Shown here: positions 46,076 through 55,045 of the stretch, one piece after another
Position numbering within the stretch: position 1 is the first letter of the stretch
Layout: the number at the start of each line of letters is the position of its first letter
Source: Amycolatopsis jiangsuensis
GTDB taxonomy: Bacteria > Actinomycetota > Actinomycetes > Mycobacteriales > Pseudonocardiaceae
DNA length: 64,000 nt
Assembly (NCBI RefSeq): GCF_014204865.1
Contig: NZ_JACHMG010000001.1
Location: 5,358,501 to 5,422,500 of the forward strand
Direction of reading: 5' to 3'
Position numbers and translations under genes: made by a program
The notes under the pieces: model-generated
The model's database searches: none
The model's input: only the letters and a program-made list of their open reading frames with translations
What the model was told of the DNA's origin: nothing

Positions 46076-46594
46076 CTAGGCCCCCTTGGCCGATGACACC
46101 CCGGTGGTGTCGGACTGCGGTGGAAAGTTGTTCTCGATCCCTGTGTTGAGCCGCTCGAACAGGTCCCTGAGCGTCTCGCGATCCTGCTGGTCCCAGTCGC
46201 CGAGCACCTCGGCCATCCACTGGTTGCGCTGCTTGCGGTTCTCGTCGAAGACCCGCAGGCCCTCGGCGGTCGGAGCGAGCAGGCAGGCGCGGCCGTCCTC
46301 CGGGTCCGACTGCCGTTCGACCAGCCCGTGCTGCACCAGTGAGCTCGACTGCCTGCTGATCGTGGAGATCTCGGAGTGCAGGAATTCGGCGAGCTTGCTG
46401 GTGCGTTGCGGACCCTCGTGGATGAGGCAGAAGAGGATCGCGTACGCGGCCCTCTCGATACCGTCCGGGCCCTGCTTGGCGACCTGGGTCTTCGCCTTGG
46501 TGATCAGGCGCATGAAGCGGACCAGCTCGTTGCTGAGCTGGTCGGCAAGGTCGAGTTCGGCCTTGGGCCTGACGGCGGAGCTGTTCGGTGCCAT
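46076..46594 (-). CDS. MarR-family regulator of exporter cassette 2
   Basis: 172 residues from the ATG at 46594. The winged helix is CLIHEGPQRTSKLAEFLHSEISTISRQSSSLVQHGLVERQ with wing DPEDGRACLLAPTAEG. It is the first gene of the exporter-YceI operon and a probable autorepressor acting on the inverted repeats upstream. The protein is similar in layout to the MarR of cassette 1 (DLSVISRQIAQLQAAGLIDRR). Confidence 0.9.
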   Translation of the reverse strand: MAPNSSAVRPKAELDLADQLSNELVRFMRLITKAKTQVAKQGPDGIERAAYAILFCLIHEGPQRTSKLAEFLHSEISTISRQSSSLVQHGLVERQSDPEDGRACLLAPTAEGLRVFDENRKQRNQWMAEVLGDWDQQDRETLRDLFERLNTGIENNFPPQSDTTGVSSAKGA

Positions 46595-46643
46595 GGGTGG
46601 ATCTCTCTCCCGGTGGAACGAACCATTGGTTGGCGGCTGCAAC

Positions 46644-47252
<609 letters not shown>

Positions 47253-47306
47253 CCGTTCCGCCGGTATCGGAAAGAACATTCCGCACTGCGGAGTTTCCGG
47301 TTTACC

Positions 47307-48710
47307 ATGACGGGCATGAGCAACGACGCCCTCCTCCAGCGGCTGCGGGACCAGCTCGGTTCCAGTGCCGTGCTCACCGACACCGACGTCACCGGTAGCT
47401 ACGCGCGCGACATGATGCCGCTCGCCCCCGTGGGCAAGCCGTTGGCGGTGGTGCTTCCGGCGGACACCGCGGGGGTGCAGGCGGTCGTGCGCGCCTGCGC
47501 GGAAGCGAACGTGCCGATCGTGCCCCGCGGCGCGGGTAGCGGGCTTTCCGGTGCGGCCAACGCGATCGACGGATGCGTGGTCCTCGTGCTGACCAAGCTC
47601 GACGAGATCGTCGAGGTCGACGCGGGCAACCGGCTCGCCGTCGTGCAGCCGGGGGTGGTCAACCTCGACTTCCGGTCCGCGGTCGAGAAGCACGGGCTGT
47701 TCTACCCACCGGACCCCTCCAGCTACGACTGGTGCACCATCGGCGGCAACCTGTCCACCAACGCCGGCGGCCTGTGCTGCGTGAAGTACGGCGTGACCAC
47801 CGATTCCGTACTGGGCCTCGAAGTCGTGCTCGCCGACGGGTCGGTGCTGAACACCGGGCGCCGCACGGTGAAGGGCGTCGCCGGATACGACCTCACGAAG
47901 CTGTTCATCGGCAGCGAGGGCACGCTCGGCGTGATCACGCAGGCCACCGTCGCGCTGCGGCCGCTTCCCCAGGCGCCTGCCACGTTCGTCGCCGGCTTCA
48001 GCAGCACCGAGGCGGCCGGGGAGGCGGTCGCGCGGGCGGTGCGGGAAGGCCTGGTGCCGTCACTGCTGGAAATCATGGACGCGGCGTCGATCAAGGCCTC
48101 CGAGACCTACCTCAACACCGATCTCGGCGCGGGATCCGATTGCCAGGCCCTGCTGCTCGGCCAGTCCGACTCCGGCGGCGAGGTCGCTCGCCGTGAGCTG
48201 GCCGCGCTGGAGCAGATCTGCACCGACTGCGGTGCCGACCTCGCCTACGCCACCGACGACCTCGAAGAGGGCAAGATGCTGCTGCAGGCCCGGCGCGTGG
48301 TGCTCACCGCGCTGGAGACCTACGGCATCTGGCTCACCGACGACGTGTGCGTGCCCCGTACCCGGATCGCCGAACTCATCCGCGGCTGCGAGCGGATCAG
48401 CGAGAAGGTGGGCCTCAAGATCGCCGTGGTCGGTCACGCCGGCGACGGCAACATGCACCCGACCATCGTGTACTCGCCCGATTCGGAGGACGAGTTCGCC
48501 CGTGCCCGCCAGGCGTTCGACGAGATCCTCGAGGTCGGCCTGTCCCTCGGCGGCACGGTGACCGGCGAGCACGGCGTCGGCAAGATCAAGCGCGAGTGGC
48601 TCGCCAGGGAGATCGGCCCGGTCGGGGTGCGGGTGCACCGGCAGATCAAGCAGGCACTCGACCCGGAGAACCTTTTCAACCCGGGCTCGATGTTCTCGAT
48701 GACCGACTGA
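47307..48710 (+). CDS. FAD-linked oxidase, D-lactate/glycolate dehydrogenase type
   Basis: 467 residues; ATG codons at 47307 and 47316 both fit. The FAD_binding_4 domain shows VPRGAGSGLSGAAN and the loop PDPSSYDWCTIGGNLSTNAGG. The C-terminal FAD-oxidase domain has the metal-site motifs VVGHAGDGNMHP and GEHGVGKIKREWL, and ends with the DPENLFNPG signature. These enzymes oxidise 2-hydroxyacids (D-lactate, glycolate, D-2-hydroxyglutarate) and feed electrons to the chain. The neighbours give no clue to the substrate. Confidence 0.88.
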   Translation: MTGMSNDALLQRLRDQLGSSAVLTDTDVTGSYARDMMPLAPVGKPLAVVLPADTAGVQAVVRACAEANVPIVPRGAGSGLSGAANAIDGCVVLVLTKLDEIVEVDAGNRLAVVQPGVVNLDFRSAVEKHGLFYPPDPSSYDWCTIGGNLSTNAGGLCCVKYGVTTDSVLGLEVVLADGSVLNTGRRTVKGVAGYDLTKLFIGSEGTLGVITQATVALRPLPQAPATFVAGFSSTEAAGEAVARAVREGLVPSLLEIMDAASIKASETYLNTDLGAGSDCQALLLGQSDSGGEVARRELAALEQICTDCGADLAYATDDLEEGKMLLQARRVVLTALETYGIWLTDDVCVPRTRIAELIRGCERISEKVGLKIAVVGHAGDGNMHPTIVYSPDSEDEFARARQAFDEILEVGLSLGGTVTGEHGVGKIKREWLAREIGPVGVRVHRQIKQALDPENLFNPGSMFSMTD

Positions 48711-48825
48711 CGCACGCCGGCGGACGTTCGTCGCGCACCGGCGGGCGTTCGCCGCGGCAGTGTCGGTCGCGGCGGGTCAGTGCCGGTCGCAGGAGCCGGT
48801 TGCGCAGACGCCGGTCGCGCGAATG

Positions 48826-49533
48826 TCAGTCGCGCACCCGAGGGATCTGCTGCGTGACCTCACCGGCGTCCTCGGCCGGAGCGGCCGCTTTCTTCTCCCG
48901 GCGGCTGCGCAGGTACTCGATCGCGATCGGCACCACCGACACCAGCACGATGACCACGAAGATCGCGTCGACGTTGTTCCGGATGAACTCGATGTTGCCC
49001 AGGAGCGAGCCCAGCACGGTGATCCCGGCGGCCCAGAGGATGCCGCCCAGCACCGTGTAGGTGAAGTACCGCTTCGGGTCCATCCGGCCGATCCCGGCGA
49101 TCCAGGTGATGAACGTGCGCACGAACGGCACGAACCGCGCGAGGACCACCGCCTTCGGGCCGTGCTTCTCCAGGAACGCGTGCGTCTTGTCCACGTACTC
49201 GCGCTTGAACACCTTCGAATCGGGCCGGTTGAACAGCTTCGGCCCCACGAAGTAGCCGAGGTAGTACCCGCCCACGTTGCCCACGAGCGCGGCGATCGTG
49301 ACCAGCACGCACACCAGCCACAGCGGTGCGTCGAGTGTGCCGTTCGCGATGAACAGGCCCGCGGTGAACAGCAGGGAGTCGCCGGGCAGCACCGGGAAGA
49401 TGCTGCTCTCGATGAAGATGATCAGGCACAGCACCGCGATGACGGGCACCGTCAGCCCGCTCAGCAGGTGCTGGGGATCGAGCCACGACGGCAGGATGGA
49501 CATGGTCGTCACCGTGCTCTGCGCGAGAATCAC
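48826..49533 (-). CDS. DedA-family membrane protein
   Basis: 225 residues from the ATG at 49503, or 235 from a GTG at 49533. It shows FIESSIFPVLPGDSLLFTAGLF and RFVPFVRTFITWIAGIGRM, the two DedA signatures, and a charged C-terminal tail. It is a paralogue of the DedA protein at 41781-42449 and resembles the mycobacterial DedA protein near fba. The 115 bp before it (48711-48825) hold imperfect GGCGG-CGTTCG repeats but no gene. Confidence 0.9.
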   Translation of the reverse strand: MILAQSTVTTMSILPSWLDPQHLLSGLTVPVIAVLCLIIFIESSIFPVLPGDSLLFTAGLFIANGTLDAPLWLVCVLVTIAALVGNVGGYYLGYFVGPKLFNRPDSKVFKREYVDKTHAFLEKHGPKAVVLARFVPFVRTFITWIAGIGRMDPKRYFTYTVLGGILWAAGITVLGSLLGNIEFIRNNVDAIFVVIVLVSVVPIAIEYLRSRREKKAAAPAEDAGEVTQQIPRVRD

Positions 49534-49627
49534 ACCGAAAACGGTACAGGGTGACGCTGTGTGCCTTCACCGGGCAAGGACTCGCAGGTCAGCGCGCGAC
49601 GACCGGACATACCGGACGACGGCTCGG

Positions 49628-50848
49628 TCAGACCAGGGTCAGCAGGCCGATCACCGAACCGGCGGCCAGTCCGAGCAGCAACGCCAGCAGGAGCACCCAG
49701 TGGGCGGGCAGCGGAGCGTTCGGCTGCGCCGGACGGGCGGCGATCGAGGTGGAGCTACCGCGACGGGTGCCTTCGACTTCGTCGAGCGCGGCGCGTTCGC
49801 GTTCCAGTGAGTCCGCGCCGGCGCCGGAAAGCAGCCCGTAGCGCGGAGGCAGCTCCGTGGTGGGCCCGGTCGCGCCGGAGGGCTGCCCGCGGGCCGCCGA
49901 TTCGTAACCACCGGACCCGGCCGGGGCATACGGCGCCGAGGCGCTTGATGGACCCGGATTGTCCACCGGACTGGTGGCCGCGCTGGAGCCGGGAAACGAC
50001 GGATCAGTCCCGCCGTCCGCACGCACGGCCGACGCAGGGGAAGCGGGCGAAGCGGGAACGGCAGGTCCGCCAGGTCCGGCGGGCCCGCCAGTTCCGCCAG
50101 GTCCGGTAGGTTCGGTACGTCCGGTGGGTCCGGTACGTCCGGTGGGTCCGGCGAGTTTGGCAGACCCGGAGCCGGTTCCGGAACCGGTCTGATCGGCAAC
50201 CCCGGCCCCGGCGAAGCCCGGACCGGCGCCGGCCGAACCCTGCCCCAGCCCCGTATTCGCGACGGGACCACCTCGACCGGGCACAGCAGGCACCGCTCCC
50301 GTCCTGCCACGGCCGGAATCGACCGCTCCCGTCCCGCCGGAGAAGGTGCCGGCGCCACGCGCGCCGGGTGAAGCCGCACCAGCGCCGGTCTGGCCGATTC
50401 CGGTCCCGGTCGGGCTCGCGCCGGTCTGTCGAGGGCCGGGCGGCCACACCCGGGCCCCGGCCTGGCTGAGAGCACCCGCATCGGTGCCGGTCGGCGCCGG
50501 ATTGTCCGGCGTATGGCTGGAACCGCCGAAGTCGCTTGGGTCAGCGCCGGCGACATCGCCGCTGGTCCCGGCGCCACCGCTGCGACCGGCCGCGGCAGCA
50601 CCGGCGCCAGTACGACCGCTGCCACCATCCCCGCCACCACTGCCGACCTCGGCGTCAGGATCGGGCCTCTCCGGGGACGCCGGTTCACCCGAAGCGTCGC
50701 CCGAATCGCCGGCGGGGGGCCAGGTGTCGTCGCCGGGGGTGGGGGGCTGGCTCGACGGGGGGCGGCTGGGCGCCAGGTGCGGGGCGAAGGCCGCCTGGGC
50801 GCGTAGCGCGTCGGCCAGGAGGCGCTCCGGGTCCTTCGGCTCGCTCAT
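49628..50848 (-). CDS. Low-complexity, probably tail-anchored membrane protein
   Basis: 406 residues. The N-terminus MSEPKDPERLLADALRAQAA is helical and ordered. Residues 35-330 are Gly/Ala/Pro/Ser/Thr-rich, with a collagen-like stretch (GPTGRTGPTGRTEPTGPGG) and many G-A-G runs. The last 22 residues (HWVLLLALLLGLAAGSVIGLL) form a C-terminal helix, so the body should lie in the cytosol or need an unusual insertion route. It occupies the position of the conserved membrane protein near nagA/fba in relatives (Rv0361-like layout). Function unknown. Confidence 0.75.
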   Translation of the reverse strand: MSEPKDPERLLADALRAQAAFAPHLAPSRPPSSQPPTPGDDTWPPAGDSGDASGEPASPERPDPDAEVGSGGGDGGSGRTGAGAAAAGRSGGAGTSGDVAGADPSDFGGSSHTPDNPAPTGTDAGALSQAGARVWPPGPRQTGASPTGTGIGQTGAGAASPGARGAGTFSGGTGAVDSGRGRTGAVPAVPGRGGPVANTGLGQGSAGAGPGFAGAGVADQTGSGTGSGSAKLAGPTGRTGPTGRTEPTGPGGTGGPAGPGGPAVPASPASPASAVRADGGTDPSFPGSSAATSPVDNPGPSSASAPYAPAGSGGYESAARGQPSGATGPTTELPPRYGLLSGAGADSLERERAALDEVEGTRRGSSTSIAARPAQPNAPLPAHWVLLLALLLGLAAGSVIGLLTLV

Positions 50849-50876
50849 CCGCTCCGTCTTCCTCCGGGTCGTCGGG

Positions 50877-52055
50877 TTACGTGCTCACGGTAGCGCTGCC
50901 GACCTCGGCGACCCACCCTCCCTGGCGCAGCACGCGGACCGGGCGCAGGTCACCGTCCAGTACGACGAGGTCCGCGATCAGGCCCGGACGCAGGGAGCCG
51001 GTCCGGTCCGCGAGGCCCAGCAGCTCGGCCGGCCGTCCGGAGGTCGCCCGCACGGCGTCGAGAACGCCGAGTTTCGCACCTTTCACCAGGTTGCGGAATG
51101 CCGTGTCCATGGTCAACGTGCTGCCGGCCAGTGAGCCGTTGTCCAGGGTCGCGACGCCGTCGTGCACGTCGACCTCCAGGCGGCCCAGCGTGTAACGCCC
51201 GTCCGCGGCGTCGGTGGCGGACATCGCGTCGGTGATCAGCACCGTGCGTCCCCGGCCGGCGTGGCTCGCGGCCAGGCGTACCACCGTCGGGTGAAGGTGA
51301 ACGAGGTCGCAGATCAGCTCCACGGTCACCCGCTCGTCGTCCAGCAGCACGCCGACCGGCCCCGGTTCGCGGTGGTGCAGCGGACGCATGCCGTTGAACA
51401 GGTGGGTGGCCACGGTGGCACCCGCGTCGATCGCGGGGACCAGCTGCTCGGCCACGCCGTCGGTGTGCCCGATCGCGGCGATCACGCCGGTGTCGGCCAG
51501 CTGCCGCACGGCTTTGACGCCGCCGTGCAGTTCGGGGGCCAGGGTGACCATCCGGATCGCGCCGTGTCCGGCCCGCAGCAGCTTGTCCACGGTTGCGGTG
51601 TCCGGTTCGCGCAGTGTGTCGGGGTCGTGTGCCCCGCAGCGGGCCTGGGAGATGAACGGCCCCTCCAGGTGAATGCCGGCCAGCTCGCCCTGCTGCACCA
51701 GCTCACGCAGCGCGGCGATCTGCTCGGTGAGCAGGCCGATCGGGTCGGAGACCAGGCTGGCCAGTGTGGTCGTGGTGCCGTGCCGGCGGTGCGCGCGCAC
51801 CGCGGTGAGCATCTCGCCGGCGTCCAGCGTGGAGAACGACGCACCGCCACCGCCGTGGCAGTGCGTGTCCACGAAACCGGGCACGACCAGCGCCCCGCCG
51901 ACGTCGACGACCTCGGTTTCCGGTCCACCCGGGGGTGTTCCGGTGCCGATCGCGTCGATCAGCCCGCCCGACACGGCGAGCCAGCCGTCGTCGAGGACAC
52001 GGTCCGGGGTGGCGATGCGACCACCCGTGATGACGAAATCTCCGGCGTGCTTCAC
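50877..52055 (-). CDS. nagA: N-acetylglucosamine-6-phosphate deacetylase
   Basis: 392 residues from the GTG at 52055; an ATG at 52067 is also in frame but would leave no leader. The amidohydrolase motifs are VDTHCHGGGG, HLEGPFIS, AIGHTDG, THLFNGM and LITDAMSA. It removes acetyl from GlcNAc-6-P, giving glucosamine-6-P in amino-sugar catabolism. The DasR-type operator just upstream supports this function, since DasR is released by glucosamine-6-P. Confidence 0.93.
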   Translation of the reverse strand: MKHAGDFVITGGRIATPDRVLDDGWLAVSGGLIDAIGTGTPPGGPETEVVDVGGALVVPGFVDTHCHGGGGASFSTLDAGEMLTAVRAHRRHGTTTTLASLVSDPIGLLTEQIAALRELVQQGELAGIHLEGPFISQARCGAHDPDTLREPDTATVDKLLRAGHGAIRMVTLAPELHGGVKAVRQLADTGVIAAIGHTDGVAEQLVPAIDAGATVATHLFNGMRPLHHREPGPVGVLLDDERVTVELICDLVHLHPTVVRLAASHAGRGRTVLITDAMSATDAADGRYTLGRLEVDVHDGVATLDNGSLAGSTLTMDTAFRNLVKGAKLGVLDAVRATSGRPAELLGLADRTGSLRPGLIADLVVLDGDLRPVRVLRQGGWVAEVGSATVST

Positions 52056-52070
52056 GCACCCCAGCATATA

Positions 52071-52085
52071 TTGGTCTGGACCAGA
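52071..52085. promoter_or_regulatory. DasR-responsive element (dre) upstream of nagA
   Basis: TTGGTCTGGACCAGA contains the palindrome TGGTC-T-GGACCA, close to the DasR consensus ACTGGTCTAGACCAGT. It is 15 bp upstream of the nagA GTG and overlaps an A/T-rich TATAT stretch that could be the -10. No dasR gene is in the window. Confidence 0.85.
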
Positions 52086-52105
52086 TCGGGGGTCATCCCA
52101 CCGGG

Positions 52106-52684
52106 TCACTGCTGCGGAGTCTGCATGGCCTTCTGCAACGCCTCCAGCGCCCGGCTGGCGGTTGACTTCACGGTGCCCTTCGAAATGCCGGCGGCCTCGG
52201 AGATCTCCGCCTCGCTCAGGCCGCCGTAATACCGCAGCACGAGGACCTCGCGCTGACGCGGCGGCAGCTTCGACAACGCGTTCACCACGGCCTGGTGCTC
52301 GCTGGAGAGCATCGCGAGGCTTTCCGCGGAACGCGCGTTGACCGCGTGCGGCGGCACGTACTCCCGCGCGGTCTTGCGCCGGCGCAGCACACTGCGTGAT
52401 CCGTTGACCACGGCGGTGCGGAGGTAACCCACGGCGGCCGCGGCGTCACGCAACCTGCCCCAGTTGCGGTGCAGTCCGGTGAACGCCTCCTGCACCACGT
52501 CCTCGGCCGTGGCCGGTTCGTCGACGAGGAGGATCGCCAGCCGGACCAGTCGCATCCGGTGCTGTTTGTACAGATCCTCCAGGTTCAGCGGGGCAGCCGG
52601 TGCCTGCACCGGCGCCGGCCCGTCCATGGTGCGCAAGTGCCCGAGCGTCGCCTCGACACTGCGTTCCGCGTTCCCCTCGAGCAT
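52106..52684 (-). CDS. ECF-type sigma factor (SigE-like family)
   Basis: 192 residues from the ATG at 52684, with GGCGGGGA upstream. Region 2: YKQHRMRLVRLAILLVDEPATAEDVVQEAFTGLHRNW. Region 4: LPPRQREVLVLRYYGGLSEAEISEAAGISKGTVKSTASRAL. It matches the small ECF sigma factors frequent in actinobacteria. No anti-sigma gene is adjacent, so its control is unclear. The gap upstream (52685-52880) has no gene. Confidence 0.9.
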   Translation of the reverse strand: MLEGNAERSVEATLGHLRTMDGPAPVQAPAAPLNLEDLYKQHRMRLVRLAILLVDEPATAEDVVQEAFTGLHRNWGRLRDAAAAVGYLRTAVVNGSRSVLRRRKTAREYVPPHAVNARSAESLAMLSSEHQAVVNALSKLPPRQREVLVLRYYGGLSEAEISEAAGISKGTVKSTASRALEALQKAMQTPQQ

Positions 52685-52880
52685 GTATCCCCGCCTGTCC
52701 TCGACGTGTCGGGTCAGCAGGCCTGTGCCGGATCCTCGATTCACAGCGTTCACACAGGAGCTGACGCACACCTAGCGTATCGGGTTGGCCCGGCGCCGCC
52801 ACCGATCGGATGCTGGGATCACTCGGCCGGACACCGGTAGCGTCGAACCGGTCACCGCCGTCTCGCCCCGGGAGAGCCAC

Positions 52881-53165
52881 ATGGCCTGGTACCTCGTCGA
52901 AATCCGCTACGTCACGGAGAAGGTGGCCGAGGTCCGGCCCCGTCACCGGGAGTACCTGAACGAGCACGTCGCGCAGGGCCGGGTGGCGGTCGCCGGCCCG
53001 CTCGCCGACGGGAGCGGCGGAGTGGTGCTCTGGCAGGCCGAGGACGAGACGGCACTGCAGCCCCTGATCGACGCCGACCCCTACCACCTCGAAGGCGTGG
53101 TCGCCGAGCGCAGCGTGCGCGAGTTCAAGCCAGTCCTCGGCTCCTGGGTGCCCGACGCTTCGTAG
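52881..53165 (+). CDS. YciI-like protein
   Basis: 94 residues from the ATG at 52881 with ribosome site GGGAGAG. It has the dimeric ferredoxin-like YciI fold: WYLVEIRYVTEKVAEVRPRHREYLNEHVAQGRVAVAGPLAD and a His/Asp pair in DADPYHLEG. The function of these proteins is unsettled; the conserved His and Asp suggest an enzyme. It is convergent with the reductase gene, 9 bp apart. Confidence 0.82.
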   Translation: MAWYLVEIRYVTEKVAEVRPRHREYLNEHVAQGRVAVAGPLADGSGGVVLWQAEDETALQPLIDADPYHLEGVVAERSVREFKPVLGSWVPDAS

Positions 53166-53174
53166 CGCGCGAGG

Positions 53175-54179
53175 TCAGAGCTCGAGGACGGCGGGGCCGC
53201 GGTCCACGCAGATCCGCACTCGCTCGCCCTCGGGCGTCAGCACCGCGCAGGTGCCGCAGAAGCCCTGCCGGCACGAGTACGGCACATCCGGCAGCACCTC
53301 GCGGATCACGTCGAGCGCCGAACGGCCGGCGGGTACGTCGAGCGTGTGCCCGCTGCGTCGCAGGACCACACGGAACGGTTCGCCCGCCACGATCGGCGGC
53401 GGCGCGAACCGTTCGAAGTGGACAGCGGCGCCCACACCGGCCAGGTCCACTCGCACGCCGCTGATCATCGGCACCGGACCGCAGCAGTACACCGCGGCGC
53501 CGGGGGCCATCCCGGCCAGCAGTTCCGCGCCGGAGGCCGGGATGCCGAACTCGGTGTCCGGCCGCACCCACACCCGGTCCGGCGCCAGAGTGGCGAGCTC
53601 CGCGAGGAACGGCATCGACGCCCGGTCCCGCCCGGTGTAGACCAGCCGCCAGTCCGCGCCACGGGCAGCGGCTCGGCGCACCATCGGCAGGATCGGCGTG
53701 ATCCCGATTCCGCCGGCCACGAAGTGGTAAGCCGGGGCGGCCACGAACGGGAACGCGTTGCGCGGACCACGCACGCTCACCCGTGCGCCGGGCCCCAGCG
53801 CGTGCACCTCCGCCGAGGCGGAACCGATCCGGCGCACCGCGATCCGGTAGTACGACAGGTCCTCCGGGACCCCGCACAGCGAGTACTGCCGCACCGCGCC
53901 CGAAGGCAGTGTCAGATCGAGGTGCGCGCCGGGCCGCCACGCCGGCAGCGAAGCGCCGTCCGGACGCGTCAGCCGAAGGCTCAGCACGCCGTCCGCTTCC
54001 ACACGCACAGCGTCGACGACAAGCGGTATCCGCCGGTCCACCGCGCGCACCGGCGGGCGCCGGCGGCCGGAAAACTCGGCCATCCGCCGGTACGCCGCCC
54101 CGACAGCGACCAAAGTGGACAGCAGGGCGTCCGGTCGTCCGCTGCCGTCCAGCCGTGCCGGCAACCGCGGACCGGTCAT
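53175..54179 (-). CDS. FAD/[2Fe-2S] ferredoxin reductase (phthalate-dioxygenase-reductase type)
   Basis: 334 residues; its ATG overlaps the upstream stop (ATGA). An FAD-binding barrel (RPGAHLDLTLPSGAVRQYSLCG), an NAD(P) domain (FVAGGIGITPILPM, YCCGPVPMISGV) and a C-terminal plant-type [2Fe-2S] domain with CRQGFCGTC plus a fourth Cys near VRICVD. It passes electrons one at a time from NAD(P)H to an oxygenase. Coupling to the diiron-like gene suggests that protein is the partner. The N-terminal 45 residues are an extension beyond the usual fold. Confidence 0.9.
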   Translation of the reverse strand: MTGPRLPARLDGSGRPDALLSTLVAVGAAYRRMAEFSGRRRPPVRAVDRRIPLVVDAVRVEADGVLSLRLTRPDGASLPAWRPGAHLDLTLPSGAVRQYSLCGVPEDLSYYRIAVRRIGSASAEVHALGPGARVSVRGPRNAFPFVAAPAYHFVAGGIGITPILPMVRRAAARGADWRLVYTGRDRASMPFLAELATLAPDRVWVRPDTEFGIPASGAELLAGMAPGAAVYCCGPVPMISGVRVDLAGVGAAVHFERFAPPPIVAGEPFRVVLRRSGHTLDVPAGRSALDVIREVLPDVPYSCRQGFCGTCAVLTPEGERVRICVDRGPAVLEL

Positions 54180-55045
54180 GGCAGGACGTCGGCGGCCCGC
54201 GCCGCGGGTGAGCTCGCGAGGTAGGCGACGGCCTGATCGGTGTTCCCGGTTTCGGTGGGGTGGTAGGACTTCCGGAAGTACGGCCGGATCTCCTTGCCCA
54301 GCCCGCGCGGGCCGGGCAGCAGACCGTGGCGGGCGGCCCGCAGGTAGGCCCGCCAGGTGGCCCGCCCCGGCCGGTTCGGATCGTGGCGCATCAGGTACTT
54401 CGTGCCGCGCAGGAAGACCCACGCCAGCACCGGCGTCACCGCGGCCATACTGCGCACCCGCCGGAAGTACCGGCCGTCGAGGTGGCAGAACAGGTCGAAC
54501 GCCACCGACCGGTGCTCCACCTCCTCGGCGCCGTGCCAGCGCAGCAGATCCAGCATCGTCGGATCGGCCCCTGCCGCGTCGAGCGCCCCCGCGTCCAGGA
54601 TCCACTGGCCGAGGAACGCCGTGTAGTGCTCGATCGCGGCGACCATGGCGAGCCGTTCGATCAGCCACTCCCGTCCGGCACCGGGCCGGTCCCCGAGCAG
54701 CCGCCGGAACATCCACTCCATCTGCGCCACGAAGGGCCGCACGGACAGGCCGGTGGTCTCCAGCGCCGCGGCGGCACCGTCGTGCGCCTGCGCGTGCATC
54801 GCTTCCTGGCCGATGAAGCCGAGCACGTCCTCGCGGAGTCGCTCGTCCCGGATCAGGGGCACCGCCTGCTTGAAGACCTCGACGAACCAGCGTTCGCCCT
54901 CGGGCAGCGCCAGGTGCAGCACGTTGATGCTGTGCGTGGCCTGCGGCTGTCCAGGGATCCAGTGCACCGGCAGCCGGGACCAGTCGAAATCGACGTCGCG
55001 TGCGTGCAGCACGACCTGCTCGTGTCCGACCGGCTCGCGGTTCAC
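54176..55045 (-). CDS. Probable diiron ferritin-fold enzyme (PF10118/COG3687 family, usually labelled metal-dependent hydrolase)
   Basis: 289 residues from a GTG overlapping the upstream stop. It is predicted to be mostly helical. The residues form a four-helix diiron pattern: Glu51 (or Glu56) in helix 1, Glu81-x-x-His84 (GQEAMHAQAH), Glu139 (MVAAIEHYTAF) and Glu175-x-x-His178 (AEEVEHRSVAFD). This E, ExxH, E, ExxH order is that of ferritin-like oxygenases such as AurF or CmlI. It lies between a monooxygenase and a [2Fe-2S] reductase, all coupled. I infer an oxygenase rather than a hydrolase; not proven. Confidence 0.75.
   Translation of the reverse strand: MNREPVGHEQVVLHARDVDFDWSRLPVHWIPGQPQATHSINVLHLALPEGERWFVEVFKQAVPLIRDERLREDVLGFIGQEAMHAQAHDGAAAALETTGLSVRPFVAQMEWMFRRLLGDRPGAGREWLIERLAMVAAIEHYTAFLGQWILDAGALDAAGADPTMLDLLRWHGAEEVEHRSVAFDLFCHLDGRYFRRVRSMAAVTPVLAWVFLRGTKYLMRHDPNRPGRATWRAYLRAARHGLLPGPRGLGKEIRPYFRKSYHPTETGNTDQAVAYLASSPAARAADVLP

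Noticed and set aside
44290..46149. A long plus-strand frame opposite the exporter of cassette 2
   Set aside because: Extremely rich in Arg, Asp, Gln and His with no hydrophobic core; shadow of the MFS gene.
48711..48825. Tandem repeat or regulatory array before the DedA gene end
   Set aside because: The GGCGG-CGTTCG similarity is loose and short; it may be chance in GC-rich DNA.
54176..55045. Metal-dependent hydrolase function as the family label suggests
   Set aside because: No hydrolase metal motif is visible; the E/ExxH/E/ExxH order and the neighbouring reductase fit a diiron oxygenase better. Kept as an inference, not as proven.
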